From Bacillus sp. MM2020_4 (GTDB lineage Bacteria > Bacillota > Bacilli > Bacillales > Cytobacillaceae), in assembly GCF_011250555.1 (NCBI RefSeq), contig NZ_JAANMZ010000003.1, positions 153,177-217,176 of the forward strand: DNA of 64,000 nucleotides, given 5' to 3'. Below, in pieces: positions 43,231 to 51,931 of the stretch. Under the pieces are notes generated by a model. It made no database searches, was not told the DNA's origin, and worked only from the letters and a program-made list of their open reading frames with translations. Numbering within the stretch: position 1 is the first letter of the stretch; each line of letters starts with the position of its first letter. A program made the position numbers and the translations under genes.

Positions 43231-44025
43231 TTGAAACAACCAATAGGCGTTATTGATTCCGGTGTCGGTGGATTAACCGTTGCCAAAGAGATTATTAGAC
43301 AGCTTCCGAATGAGAAAATTATTTATTTAGGGGATACAGCTCGCTGTCCATATGGTCCGAGAACAAGGAATGAAGTAAAGAAGTTCACATGGGAAATGAC
43401 CACTTTTTTATTGAAAAAAAATATAAAAATGCTTGTGATTGCCTGCAATACTGCAACTGCCGCTGCCCTTGATGAAATTCGCAAGGAATTGTCTATCCCT
43501 GTCCTTGGGGTCATTAATCCAGGGGCACGTGCCGCCATTAAGCGGACAAAGAATTATCGGGTTGGTATTATTGGTACTGTAGGTACAGTTAAAAGTGGTG
43601 CGTATGAGAAGGCCTTGAAATCGCTAAACAGCCGGCTTTTTGTTACGAGTCATGCATGTCCTAAGTTTGTCCCTCTAGTGGAAAGCGGTGAATACAACGG
43701 GCCGATTGCCGAAAGAATTGTAGATGAAGCGTTGGCACCCATATTGGATCAAAATATAGATACATTGATTTTGGGATGTACCCATTATCCATTGCTTGAA
43801 CCACTTGTAAAAAACGTAATGGGCGAAAGCGTACAGGTTATTAGTTCTGGTGATGAAACAGCTCGTGAGATTAGTGCAATTCTTCAATATAACGGGCAGC
43901 TGGATGATTCAGAGGTTGAGCCGAAGCATGAATTTTACACAACAGGCTCTAAATCGCTTTTTTCAAAAATTGCCTCTCAGTGGCTTGGCATCCCCGTGGA
44001 CAATGTAAAAAAAATTAAACTATGA
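43231..44025 (+). CDS. racE: Glutamate racemase
   Basis: RacE converts L- to D-glutamate for peptidoglycan. The 264-residue protein carries D9-S10 in [12 protein letters not shown] and the two catalytic cysteines: C72 in [12 protein letters not shown] and C183 in [14 protein letters not shown]. Phosphate/carboxylate-binding segments [13 protein letters not shown] and [10 protein letters not shown] are present. The start is TTG 43231 with GAGGCGAG upstream. It follows ysmB in an operon and ends in a terminator. Confidence 0.96.
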   Translation: MKQPIGVIDSGVGGLTVAKEIIRQLPNEKIIYLGDTARCPYGPRTRNEVKKFTWEMTTFLLKKNIKMLVIACNTATAAALDEIRKELSIPVLGVINPGARAAIKRTKNYRVGIIGTVGTVKSGAYEKALKSLNSRLFVTSHACPKFVPLVESGEYNGPIAERIVDEALAPILDQNIDTLILGCTHYPLLEPLVKNVMGESVQVISSGDETAREISAILQYNGQLDDSEVEPKHEFYTTGSKSLFSKIASQWLGIPVDNVKKIKL

Positions 44026-44030
44026 AATGG

Positions 44031-44057
44031 AGCTCTATCAATTAGATAGGGCTTTTA
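44031..44057 (+). terminator. Intrinsic terminator after racE
   Basis: AGCTCTATC (44031-44039) pairs with GATAGGGCT (44045-44053) with a G-U pair, followed by a short T run. Confidence 0.65.
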
Positions 44058-44160
44058 GTTTCGCCCAAAAAAATTTGTCCTATTTTCTTTCCTAATGCGG
44101 TCTAATTTTTCATAAAGCTCGTATACATGATAGTACAAACTGTCTTAGGGGGGAATTAAT

Positions 44161-45216
44161 GTGTCTAAAAATAAAGCGAAAATCCTAGGTGTAACCATGC
44201 TTGGTTCAGCCGTGCTGCTTTCGGGCTGTGGATTGTTTGGCGGTGAAACACAAAAGAAAATTGATCCGCCAAAAAGTGTAACTGTTACCAATAAACCAGT
44301 CAGTAAGGAAACGACGACGAAAGAAAAAAGTAAGGTAGAAAACGCCATAAAGACAGAACTTTACTTAATTGATAAAGATGGCTATGTCGTGCCGCAAACA
44401 TTAAACCTGCCGAAAACAACCTCAGTTGCCAAACAAGCACTTGAATATTTAGTCGCAAATGGTCAAGGGACCGACATGATTCCTAATGGCTTTAGAGCTG
44501 TCCTTCCTGAGGATACCACCCTATCTGTCAACATTGAAAAAGACACAGGCGTCGCTACCGTTAATTTTTCAAAAGAATTTAAGGACTACAAACCGGAAGA
44601 TGAGGAGAAAATACTCCAATCTGTCACGTGGACCTTGACACAATTTGATAATGTTAAAACGGTCAAGCTGCAAATGAACGGGCATGAACTAACGGAAATG
44701 CCTGTCAACGGCACACCTATCAGCCAAAATCTATCAAGAGCAACAGGAATAAATATTGATACGAATGATGTCGTCGATATCACGAATACGAAGCCAGTCA
44801 CCGTTTATTATATTGGTGGTGAAGAGGGCTCATACTACTACGTTCCGGTCACCCGCCGGATCAGCAATAACGAGAAGGATCAATATGCTGCGGTCGTCAA
44901 TGAACTAATTAAAGGGCCTAGTGCAAAATCAACGCTTGTTTCCGAGTTTGTCTCTGACGCGAAACTGCTTGAGGCACCAACCTATAAAGATGGAGTCGTT
45001 ACTTTGAACTTCAATAAGAATATTTATGACAGTTTCGATAAAAAGGAAGTTTCACAATCTTTACTAGATACTATCGTCCTTTCCTTAACCGAGCAGCAGG
45101 GAGTAGAAAAAGTGGCTGTTCAGGTGGATGGTAAAGCAGAGATAAAAAATGATAAAGGGAAAAAAGTATCTGAGCCAGTCACTCGTCCAGAAAAAGTCAA
45201 TACAGGTAGTTTTTAA
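44161..45216 (+). CDS. gerM: Spore germination lipoprotein GerM
   Basis: GerM is needed for sporulation and germination in B. subtilis, and its GerMN domains are thought to act in envelope assembly during engulfment. The 351-residue precursor has a lipoprotein signal (KILGVTMLGSAVLLSGCG, lipidated C23). Two GerMN repeats follow (about 60-170 and 200-325; TELYLIDKDGYVVPQTLNL and TVYYIGGEEGSYYYVPVTRR). The start is GTG 44161 behind GGGGGG. It lies between racE and rph as in B. subtilis. Confidence 0.95.
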   Translation: MSKNKAKILGVTMLGSAVLLSGCGLFGGETQKKIDPPKSVTVTNKPVSKETTTKEKSKVENAIKTELYLIDKDGYVVPQTLNLPKTTSVAKQALEYLVANGQGTDMIPNGFRAVLPEDTTLSVNIEKDTGVATVNFSKEFKDYKPEDEEKILQSVTWTLTQFDNVKTVKLQMNGHELTEMPVNGTPISQNLSRATGINIDTNDVVDITNTKPVTVYYIGGEEGSYYYVPVTRRISNNEKDQYAAVVNELIKGPSAKSTLVSEFVSDAKLLEAPTYKDGVVTLNFNKNIYDSFDKKEVSQSLLDTIVLSLTEQQGVEKVAVQVDGKAEIKNDKGKKVSEPVTRPEKVNTGSF

Positions 45217-45252
45217 AAAAATATTTTTGTTATACTATATAGTGACAATGAA

Positions 45253-45284
45253 AGAGGTTGGCCCTTTAGTGCCGCCTCTTCTTT
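45253..45284 (+). terminator. Possible terminator between gerM and rph
   Basis: AGAGGTTGGC (45253-45262) can pair with GCCGCCTCT (45271-45279) with a bulge and a wobble; only a mixed CT/T tail follows. Confidence 0.45.
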
Positions 45285-45314
45285 ATTTGAAAATTTTTAA
45301 AGGAGGAATTTTGA

Positions 45315-46070
45315 ATGCGCGTTGATGGTAGAGAACCTTCACAGCTAAGACCGATACATATTGAAACTAATTATTTGATGCATCCAGAGGGTTCTGTCCT
45401 TATATCTGTAGGAAATACAAAGGTTATATGTACTGCGAGCATTGAAGATCGTGTTCCTCACTTTATGAGAGGCGAAGGCAAAGGCTGGATCACGGCCGAA
45501 TATTCGATGCTCCCAAGGGCAACAGAATCAAGAAACATTCGCGAATCCTCGAAAGGAAAGGTGTCCGGTCGCACGATGGAGATTCAGCGATTAATTGGCC
45601 GCGCCCTTCGCGCAATTGTAGATCTTGGTGCCATTGGCGAGCGAACCGTTTGGATTGATTGTGATGTTATTCAGGCAGATGGCGGTACACGTACTGCCTC
45701 CATCACGGGTGCATTTGTTGCCATGACACTTGCTTTACATGCACTAGCTGAGAAAAAGTCATTTTCAAAGTTCCCGATTACCGATTATTTAGCAGCGACA
45801 AGCGTGGGAATTTTGGCGAATGGCAATCTTGTTCTTGATTTAAATTATGCAGAGGATTCCAAGGCGCACGTCGATATGAATGTCGTAATGACCGGAAACG
45901 GCGAATTTGTAGAACTACAGGGGACTGGCGAAGAATCAACCTTTTCCTATGATCAGCTTCAAGGCCTCCTGCAGGTAGCACAGGAGGGTCTCATGGAGCT
46001 CTTTGAGCAGCAAAAAGCTGCATTGGGTGAGGACATTATCCGAAAGATTGAGGGCAGGCGGAAGAAATAG
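45315..46070 (+). CDS. rph: Ribonuclease PH
   Basis: RNase PH is a phosphate-dependent 3'-5' exonuclease that trims tRNA 3' ends. The 251 residues start [17 protein letters not shown]. Typical segments are [20 protein letters not shown] (split near residues 58-77), [39 protein letters not shown] and the C-terminal SFDQL-like [10 protein letters not shown]. An active-site pair of acidic residues appears in [29 protein letters not shown] precedes the ATG. It is followed by rdgB and ysnB. Confidence 0.97.
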   Translation: MRVDGREPSQLRPIHIETNYLMHPEGSVLISVGNTKVICTASIEDRVPHFMRGEGKGWITAEYSMLPRATESRNIRESSKGKVSGRTMEIQRLIGRALRAIVDLGAIGERTVWIDCDVIQADGGTRTASITGAFVAMTLALHALAEKKSFSKFPITDYLAATSVGILANGNLVLDLNYAEDSKAHVDMNVVMTGNGEFVELQGTGEESTFSYDQLQGLLQVAQEGLMELFEQQKAALGEDIIRKIEGRRKK

Positions 46071-46148
46071 GTTGCTGAATGAGTTATGTTATATGGTTAC
46101 TGTCGTTAGACCCATAAAAGAAGAAGTCTAGAATAAGAGGAGATTACT

Positions 46149-46760
46149 ATGAAGGAAGTTATTATTGCAACGAAGAATCCCGGTAAGGCTCGGGAATTTG
46201 AACAAATTTTTTCAAGCAGAGGGATCCAAGTACGGACATTGCTTGATTACCCAGAGATCCCAGATGTAGAGGAAACAGGCACATCCTTTGAAGAAAATGC
46301 TATCCTTAAAGCTGAATCGGTATCTAAGAAGCTTAATAAAATGGTCATTGGCGATGATTCTGGGCTAATCGTAGACGCCCTTGACGGCAGACCAGGAATC
46401 TATTCGGCGCGTTATGCTGGCGAGCCAAAAAATGATCAAAACAATACTGATAAGGTATTATCAGAATTACAGGGTGTACCTAAAAGCGAGAGATCTGCGA
46501 GATTCTATTGTGCATTAGCCATCAGCATACAAGGTCAAGAAACAAGGACGGTGGCAGGCACCTGCGAAGGTCGAATTTTGGAAGAGCGCTGTGGCTCGAA
46601 TGGCTTTGGCTATGATCCTGTTTTTTATGTGCCGGAAAAAGGCAGGTCCATGGCAGAGCTATCTGCAGATGAAAAGAATAGCATCAGCCACCGTGCCAAT
46701 GCCCTAAAGAAGCTTGATGTGATCCTTGATTCTATTCTAGAAGGAGCAGGCCAATTATGA
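46149..46760 (+). CDS. rdgB: dITP/XTP pyrophosphatase
   Basis: RdgB/Ham1 hydrolyses non-canonical purine triphosphates (dITP, XTP) to keep them out of nucleic acids. The 203 residues show [17 protein letters not shown] (about 5-21), the metal-binding [42 protein letters not shown], and the base-pocket GFGYDPVF and [10 protein letters not shown]. At about residue 137, where B. subtilis has Glu in the VEGT-type segment, this protein has VAGT; its DNA there is an exact copy of GGTGGCAGGCACC (46550-46562). It overlaps ysnB by 4 bases. Confidence 0.96.
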   Translation: MKEVIIATKNPGKAREFEQIFSSRGIQVRTLLDYPEIPDVEETGTSFEENAILKAESVSKKLNKMVIGDDSGLIVDALDGRPGIYSARYAGEPKNDQNNTDKVLSELQGVPKSERSARFYCALAISIQGQETRTVAGTCEGRILEERCGSNGFGYDPVFYVPEKGRSMAELSADEKNSISHRANALKKLDVILDSILEGAGQL

Positions 46761-47269
46761 GCAAGGTGTTAGTTGTCAGCGATAGCCACGGATTGACGAA
46801 GGAACTCGAGGTCTTAAGAGAAAGACATCTAAACGAAGTTGATTTAATGATTCACTGCGGTGATTCAGAGCTGATGCCGGACGACAAGGCACTATCAGGT
46901 TACTTGACCGTGATGGGGAATTGTGATTTTGGCGGTGGGTATCCACTGGACACTACTTCAGAGGTGGCCGGGAAAAAGTTCTTCATAACCCATGGCCATC
47001 GTTACTCGGTGAAATCTACTTTAATGAATGTAAAATATAAGGCCTCAGAAGTAAATGCGAATATCGTCTGCTTTGGCCACTCGCATATATTAGGAGCAGA
47101 ATTGATTGATGGAGTCTTATTTCTAAATCCCGGCAGCATTCGACTCCCGCGTGAGCGTTTAGAAAAAACATATGTTATTCTTGATTTACAAGATAAAAAA
47201 ATCAAGCTATCTGTGTTTGAGATAAATGGGCGGGAATTGACAGACCTTGCCCGTGAATTTGCACAATAA
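46757..47269 (+). CDS. ysnB: YfcE/MJ0936-type metallophosphoesterase (YsnB)
   Basis: A 170-residue two-metal phosphodiesterase of the MJ0936/YfcE family. The metal-binding motifs are in order: VVSDSHG (6-12), [25 protein letters not shown] and CFGHSHILG, followed by [10 protein letters not shown]. The natural substrate is unknown. Its ATG overlaps the rdgB stop, which implies translational coupling, as in B. subtilis. A near-perfect terminator overlaps the stop codon. Confidence 0.9.
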   Translation: MSKVLVVSDSHGLTKELEVLRERHLNEVDLMIHCGDSELMPDDKALSGYLTVMGNCDFGGGYPLDTTSEVAGKKFFITHGHRYSVKSTLMNVKYKASEVNANIVCFGHSHILGAELIDGVLFLNPGSIRLPRERLEKTYVILDLQDKKIKLSVFEINGRELTDLAREFAQ

Positions 47270-47303
47270 TAAAAGTGGGAGAAATCCTCCCACTTTTATT
47301 ATT
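47265..47303 (+). terminator. Intrinsic terminator of rph-rdgB-ysnB
   Basis: AATAATAAAAGTGGGAG (47265-47281) is the exact inverse complement of 47287-47303, with a 5-base loop. The stem starts inside the ysnB stop region. Confidence 0.88.
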
Positions 47304-47324
47304 GAAAAAAGAATTAAAAACCTG

Positions 47325-47353
47325 TTGACTTTATGGTAGTTGGATAATATAAT
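47325..47353 (+). promoter_or_regulatory. Promoter of the tRNA-Arg gene
   Basis: TTGACT (47325-47330) and a perfect TATAAT (47348-47353) are 17 bp apart, 27 bases before the tRNA. Confidence 0.85.
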
Positions 47354-47379
47354 AAATCTTGTCTTTGATACATGAATAT

Positions 47380-47456
47380 GTCCCAGTAGCTCAGCCGGAT
47401 AGAGCATACGCCTTCTAAGCGTACGGTCGGGAGTTCGAATCTCTCCTGGGACGCCA
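47380..47456 (+). tRNA. tRNA-Arg, anticodon TCT
   Basis: The 7-bp acceptor stem pairs GTCCCAG (47380-47386) with CTGGGAC (47446-47452). The D-arm AGCTCAGCCGGATAGAGC, anticodon stem TACGC/GCGTA with loop CTTCTAA (anticodon TCT, 47414-47416), and T-arm with GTTCGAAT are all present. CCA is encoded (47454-47456). It reads AGA codons and stands alone between its own promoter and terminator. Confidence 0.97.
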
Positions 47457-47478
47457 TTAAACTACATACCAGAATCGT

Positions 47479-47506
47479 AACTCGCCAGCAATGGTGAGTT
47501 TTTTTT
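47479..47506 (+). terminator. Intrinsic terminator after tRNA-Arg
   Basis: AACTCGCCA (47479-47487) pairs with TGGTGAGTT (47492-47500) with one G-U pair around GCAA, followed by eight T residues. Confidence 0.9.
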
Positions 47507-47559
47507 GTGTTTTATTTATGCTACACTATTTTCCAATGACAAATAGAAGGACGGAAAAA

Positions 47560-48579
47560 ATGAAAAAGCGCGAAATAGTGAAACGAAAAGACAATGTGGT
47601 CTATTTTCCGGGACTTGAAAAAAGGCTAACCGATAAAGGCTTGGAAAGACTTGGAAAGAAAAAATTTAATGAAGCCATTCCCCTATTGGAGGAAGCCCGG
47701 GAACTAGATCCAACTAATGAAAACATCCTAATCGGGCTTGTCCTGGCATATTTCGAAGCAGGCTCTTTTAGTAAAGCAAAAGTACTAGCGAAGGAAATGC
47801 TCTTAAAAGGAATCGGTGACTATTTTCAAATGGTCGACCTTTATTTAACCGTGCTAATTCAACTTCACGAATACCAGGAAATTGTCTCGACCATCGAAGT
47901 CTTATTTGAGGAAAAAGAAATTCCTTCGGAAAAACATGATCATTTTTTAACCATCCTGCAATTTAGCAGAAGGATGGCAGAGAATCGCCAGCCTGCTGGA
48001 GATGAAGAAATCACATCTGAGGTTCAAAATTTAGATCTTTTTTCAAAAACGAACCTAAACGAGCAAATGTTAGTGGTTGCAAGTTTGGCAGAGAAAAATA
48101 TTCGCCCCCATTTCGAAGAAATAACGGATTATTTAAAGGCAGAAGCGGGTCATCCATTTTTAAAAACCATGCTAGTAACTCTATTAAAAGAACAAGAAAT
48201 AAATAAGGAATTGGAAGTAAAAAAATTTTCACAAGAAAAAGCAATCAATCCAATGCTGCTGCCAGAGGTAAGACTACAGCCCCGGATGCTGGAGGTAAAG
48301 AATTTGCTTCTGAATCGGTTAGAAAGTGAAAACCCTGGTCTCTATGAAAATACGGTCGAAATGGTTGAGCGGACGTTTTTTATTAGTTATCCATTTGAAC
48401 TGGAGCCGGAAGATTCCGCGGCATGGGCTGCCGCTTTTCATCTTCTCGCCCAGGAATATCTCGGAATATACGTGGAAATAAGCAAAATTGCCTTTGAATA
48501 TGGAGCGGAGTTACTAGAAATAGAACAAGCAAGGGCGCAAATCGAGGAAATTGAGAAAATTTCCACCCCTTATATTTAG
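47560..48579 (+). CDS. ysoA: TPR-repeat protein (YsoA-like)
   Basis: A 339-residue soluble protein with tetratricopeptide repeats near the N-terminus (about 20-90; LERLGKKKFNEAIPLLEEAR followed by ENILIGLVLAYFEAGSFSKA). A long helical C-terminal region follows, with a DUF3196-like pattern. It should act as a protein-binding scaffold; no partner is known. ATG 47560 (MKKREIVKRKDNVV) with AGAAGGA upstream is chosen; an in-frame ATG at 47491 would start inside the tRNA terminator. It lies before tig, as ysoA does in B. subtilis. Confidence 0.82.
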   Translation: MKKREIVKRKDNVVYFPGLEKRLTDKGLERLGKKKFNEAIPLLEEARELDPTNENILIGLVLAYFEAGSFSKAKVLAKEMLLKGIGDYFQMVDLYLTVLIQLHEYQEIVSTIEVLFEEKEIPSEKHDHFLTILQFSRRMAENRQPAGDEEITSEVQNLDLFSKTNLNEQMLVVASLAEKNIRPHFEEITDYLKAEAGHPFLKTMLVTLLKEQEINKELEVKKFSQEKAINPMLLPEVRLQPRMLEVKNLLLNRLESENPGLYENTVEMVERTFFISYPFELEPEDSAAWAAAFHLLAQEYLGIYVEISKIAFEYGAELLEIEQARAQIEEIEKISTPYI

Positions 48580-48588
48580 GTCTCGCTG

Positions 48589-48616
48589 TTGAAAGAAAGC
48601 AAACCTATGATATAAT
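48589..48616 (+). promoter_or_regulatory. Promoter of tig
   Basis: TTGAAA (48589-48594) and TATAAT (48611-48616) are 16 bp apart, giving a ~120-nt tig leader. Confidence 0.7.
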
Positions 48617-48746
48617 GTAGGGGTTGCATTGTGTAAAAAACTTGTCTTTACATGAAAAAACTGGAAGTGGCTTGTTGGACAGGTCATATTCCGACTCAAA
48701 TTCGTTATCGAATGAAATGAGAATAGATTTGTTGGAGGGAAAAAGT

Positions 48747-50024
48747 ATGTCAGCGAAATGGGAAAAGTTAGAAGGAAACCGCGGTGTCCTTACTGTTGAA
48801 GTAAGTGCTGAGCAAGTAAGCAAAGGCTTAGACGCGGCATTTCAAAAGGTTGTTAAACAAGTAAACGTTCCAGGCTTCCGTAAAGGAAAAATGCCTCGCG
48901 GGATGTTCGAAAAGCGTTTCGGTGTTGAAGCACTTTATCAAGATGCATTAGATATCCTTCTTCCAGAAGCATATGGAAGTGCTATTGACGAAACGGGAAT
49001 TGAACCAATTGATCGTCCTGATATCGACGTGGAACAAATGGAAAAGGGTAAAGACCTTATTTTCAAAGCAACTGTTCAAGTAAAGCCTGAGGTTACATTA
49101 GGTGAATATAAAGGACTAGAAGTTGAAGCTTTAGACACAACTGTTACGGAAGAAGACGTTGCTAACGAATTAAAAACACTTCAAGAGCGCCAAGCTGAGC
49201 TTGTTGTTAAAGAAGAAGGCAAAGCTGAAAACGGTGATACAGTTGTTCTTGACTTTGAAGGATTCGTTGATGGTGAAGCATTCGAAGGCGGAAAAGCCGA
49301 AAATCACTCACTTGAATTAGGTTCAAATTCTTTCATTCCTGGATTTGAAGAGCAATTAGTCGGTATCGCAACCGGAGAATCTAAGGATGTAGAGGTAACT
49401 TTCCCTGAAGAATACCATGCGGCAGAGTTAGCTGGTAAACCAGCAACATTCAAAGTAACTGTACATGAAATCAAAGGAAAAGAACTTCCTGCATTAGATG
49501 ATGAGTTTGCTAAAGATGTTGACGAGGAAGTTGAAACATTAGATGCATTAAAAGAGAAAATCAGAACTCGCCTAGAAGACAGCAAAAAGCATGAAGCTGA
49601 ACACCACCTACGTGATACAGTAGTGGAAAAAGCAGCTGCAAATGCTGAAGTTGAAGTTCCAGAAGTAATGGTTACAAACGAAGTTAACCGCATGCTTCAA
49701 GAGTTCGAACAACGCCTGCAAATGCAAGGGATGAATCTTGAGCTTTACTTCCAATTCTCTGGTCAAGATGAAAATGCATTACGTGAACAAATGAAAGAAG
49801 AAGCACAAAATCGCGTAAAAGTTAACTTAACTTTAGAGGCAATTGCGAGCGTTGAAAACCTAGAAGTTTCTGAAGATGATGTAAATGCTGAACTAGAGAA
49901 AATGGCTGGTATGTACAACATGCCTGTTGACACGATTATCCAAGCTCTTGGTGGCGTTGATGGCGTCAAAGCAGATCTTAAACTTCAAAAAGCTGTAAAC
50001 TTTCTTGTTGAAAACAAGAAGTAA
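48747..50024 (+). CDS. tig: Trigger factor
   Basis: Trigger factor is the ribosome-bound chaperone and prolyl isomerase that meets nascent chains. The 425 residues have the ribosome-docking domain with the signature [17 protein letters not shown] (about 42-58), an FKBP-type PPIase domain (about 155-245; [20 protein letters not shown]), and the C-terminal chaperone arms. ATG 48747 follows TTGGAGGGA; the longer in-frame start at 48624 lies in the leader. It is followed by a terminator and then by clpX. Confidence 0.97.
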   Translation: MSAKWEKLEGNRGVLTVEVSAEQVSKGLDAAFQKVVKQVNVPGFRKGKMPRGMFEKRFGVEALYQDALDILLPEAYGSAIDETGIEPIDRPDIDVEQMEKGKDLIFKATVQVKPEVTLGEYKGLEVEALDTTVTEEDVANELKTLQERQAELVVKEEGKAENGDTVVLDFEGFVDGEAFEGGKAENHSLELGSNSFIPGFEEQLVGIATGESKDVEVTFPEEYHAAELAGKPATFKVTVHEIKGKELPALDDEFAKDVDEEVETLDALKEKIRTRLEDSKKHEAEHHLRDTVVEKAAANAEVEVPEVMVTNEVNRMLQEFEQRLQMQGMNLELYFQFSGQDENALREQMKEEAQNRVKVNLTLEAIASVENLEVSEDDVNAELEKMAGMYNMPVDTIIQALGGVDGVKADLKLQKAVNFLVENKK

Positions 50025-50031
50025 TCATTAA

Positions 50032-50069
50032 AAAACAAGGCACGATAAAAAAATCGTGCCTTGTTTTAT
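50032..50069 (+). terminator. Intrinsic terminator after tig
   Basis: AAAACAAGGCACGAT (50032-50046) is the exact inverse complement of ATCGTGCCTTGTTTT (50053-50067), with an A6 loop. Confidence 0.93.
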
Positions 50070-50416
50070 ACATTTTTTTAATTACATATTATAATAAGGG
50101 CAGGGAAACCTTTTAATTATCTAGCCAATGGATAAGAAAGCAGGAAAAAAGGCAATACATAGCGAATAAATATTTTCCATAAAGGTTTTTGTCTTATTTT
50201 TAAAAATAATGGTTAAGATTAATGAGTACATACGTTTTTCATTGAATGACACAAACAATAGACGAGTAAAGAAAACATACTGTCGTTAAGCGTTTTATTT
50301 CCAGTCCATTGGCTAAATATGTTACAATGCAACATACATACCACCAGAAAAATTAGAAAAAACTCGGATATTTGTGTTATTTGTGAGCAACAAACACGTT
50401 TTAAGGGGTGAAAGGA
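50070..50416 (+). other. tig-clpX intergenic region
   Basis: About 350 bases without a supported gene. TACAAT near 50333 could be the clpX -10, but no good -35 is seen. TAGCCAATGGA (50122-50132) and its exact inverse complement TCCATTGGCTA (50305-50315) are the only conspicuous repeat. AAGGGGTGA just before 50417 is the clpX ribosome binding site. Confidence 0.5.
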
Positions 50417-51676
50417 TTGTTTAAATTTAATGATGAAAAAGGACAATTAAAATGTTCCTTCTGTGGCAAAACACAGGATCAAGTTCGTAAACTAGTGGCC
50501 GGGCCGGGAGTTTATATATGTGATGAATGTATCGAGCTTTGCACAGAAATTGTGGAGGAAGAACTTGGAACGGAAGAAGAAGTAGAATTTAAAGACGTTC
50601 CAAAGCCGAAGGAAATCTGTGAAATTCTGGGCGACTACGTTATCGGTCAAGACAAGGCGAAGAAATCGCTGTCTGTCGCAGTTTACAACCATTATAAGCG
50701 CATCAATTCTAATAGTAAAATTGATGACGTTGAGCTTTCAAAAAGTAATATTTGTATGATCGGACCAACTGGTAGCGGTAAAACATTATTGGCCCAAACA
50801 TTGGCGCGTATTTTGAATGTACCATTTGCCATTGCCGATGCCACTTCCTTAACAGAGGCTGGATATGTCGGGGAAGACGTCGAAAATATTTTATTAAAAT
50901 TAATTCAAGCTGCTGACTATGATGTGGAAAAGGCTGAAAAGGGCATTATTTATATTGATGAAATTGATAAAATTGCCCGTAAATCAGAGAACCCTTCCAT
51001 CACTAGAGATGTTTCCGGTGAAGGTGTTCAGCAGGCTCTATTAAAAATTCTTGAAGGTACGGTGGCAAGTGTTCCGCCACAAGGTGGCAGAAAACACCCA
51101 CATCAAGAATTCATTCAAATTGACACAACGAATATTTTATTTATTTGTGGTGGAGCATTTGACGGAATTGAACCAATTATCAAACGCCGTTTAGGTCAAA
51201 AGGTTATTGGGTTCGGTTCAGACGTCAAGCAGGTAGATATTGGCTCGAAGGAACTTCTTTCCAAGGTATTACCTGAAGACTTGCTTCGTTTTGGATTAAT
51301 TCCAGAATTTATTGGCCGTCTTCCTGTGATTGCAAGCCTTGAGCAATTGGATGAGGCTGCATTAATTGAAATCTTAACAAAACCAAAAAATGCACTTGTG
51401 AAGCAATATCAAAAAATGCTTGAAATCGACGAAGTCGAGCTGCAGTTTGAGGAAGGTGCACTGACTGAAATCGCAAAGAAAGCTATTGAACGTAAAACGG
51501 GTGCCCGTGGGTTACGTTCAATTATTGAAGGAATCATGCTTGATGTCATGTTTGACCTTCCATCCCGTGATGACATCACGAAATGTATCATCACGAAAGA
51601 AACCGTAATCGACAATAGTGTTCCAAAGCTTGTTTTGGAAGATGGAACTGTTGTGGTCGAAGAAAAATCTGCATAA
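50417..51676 (+). CDS. clpX: ATP-dependent Clp protease ATP-binding subunit ClpX
   Basis: ClpX unfolds substrates and feeds them to ClpP. The 419 residues have the N-terminal zinc-binding domain (CSFCGK near residues 13-18 and CDECIELC), Walker [16 protein letters not shown], Walker [12 protein letters not shown], the [20 protein letters not shown] segment (here [20 protein letters not shown]), the sensor and arginine-finger region [13 protein letters not shown], and the loop [14 protein letters not shown] 50417 is preferred ([17 protein letters not shown] aligns with the family start); a GTG at 50408 would overlap the ribosome binding site. clpP is not in the window. Confidence 0.97.
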   Translation: MFKFNDEKGQLKCSFCGKTQDQVRKLVAGPGVYICDECIELCTEIVEEELGTEEEVEFKDVPKPKEICEILGDYVIGQDKAKKSLSVAVYNHYKRINSNSKIDDVELSKSNICMIGPTGSGKTLLAQTLARILNVPFAIADATSLTEAGYVGEDVENILLKLIQAADYDVEKAEKGIIYIDEIDKIARKSENPSITRDVSGEGVQQALLKILEGTVASVPPQGGRKHPHQEFIQIDTTNILFICGGAFDGIEPIIKRRLGQKVIGFGSDVKQVDIGSKELLSKVLPEDLLRFGLIPEFIGRLPVIASLEQLDEAALIEILTKPKNALVKQYQKMLEIDEVELQFEEGALTEIAKKAIERKTGARGLRSIIEGIMLDVMFDLPSRDDITKCIITKETVIDNSVPKLVLEDGTVVVEEKSA

Positions 51677-51683
51677 AATAGGG

Positions 51684-51711
51684 AAGACCCGGCTGTTGGC
51701 CGGGTCTTTTC
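51684..51711 (+). terminator. Intrinsic terminator after clpX
   Basis: AAGACCCGGC (51684-51693) pairs with GCCGGGTCTT (51699-51708), followed by TT. Confidence 0.9.
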
Positions 51712-51724
51712 ACGTTTGTAGGAG

Positions 51725-51819
51725 TTCAATATGTGATATTCCGCATTCAATGAGCGATTTCCTGAGTTCAATGAGCGAATTTCGAAGTTCAATGAGCGGA
51801 TTTCCGGGTTCAATGAGCG
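51725..51819. repeat. Short tandem array, TTCAATGAGCG units with exact 21-bp period
   Basis: TTCAATGAGCG starts at 51746, 51767, 51788 and 51809, and a degenerate unit TTCAATATGTG starts at 51725. All steps are exactly 21 bases. The bases between the cores are similar but not fixed (GATTTCCTGA, AATTTCGAAG, GATTTCCGGG). It lies between the clpX terminator and the lonB promoter. Confidence 0.92.
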
Positions 51820-51861
51820 AATCCTATCAGCATCCTTACCATACAGTTTTAAAATTTTATA

Positions 51862-51891
51862 GTTTATTCCGCGTTTCTACAGGAAATACTT
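51862..51891 (+). promoter_or_regulatory. Sigma-F promoter of lonB
   Basis: GTTTA (51862-51866), 15 bases, and GGAAATACTT (51882-51891) fit the sigma-F pattern GYWTA-N15-GGNRANAHTR at all but the last base. lonB of B. subtilis is a forespore sigma-F gene. Confidence 0.8.
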
Positions 51892-51931
51892 ATTACTATA
51901 TATTGAGTATTTAGTTGTAGGAGGGAAATAT

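Noticed and set aside
48624..48746. Longer trigger factor start
   Set aside because: This is the tig leader; the ribosome binding site and the family start [13 protein letters not shown] are at 48747.
50219..50446. 75-residue - strand frame before clpX
   Set aside because: Overlaps the clpX start, has biased composition, no recognisable family and no ribosome binding site.
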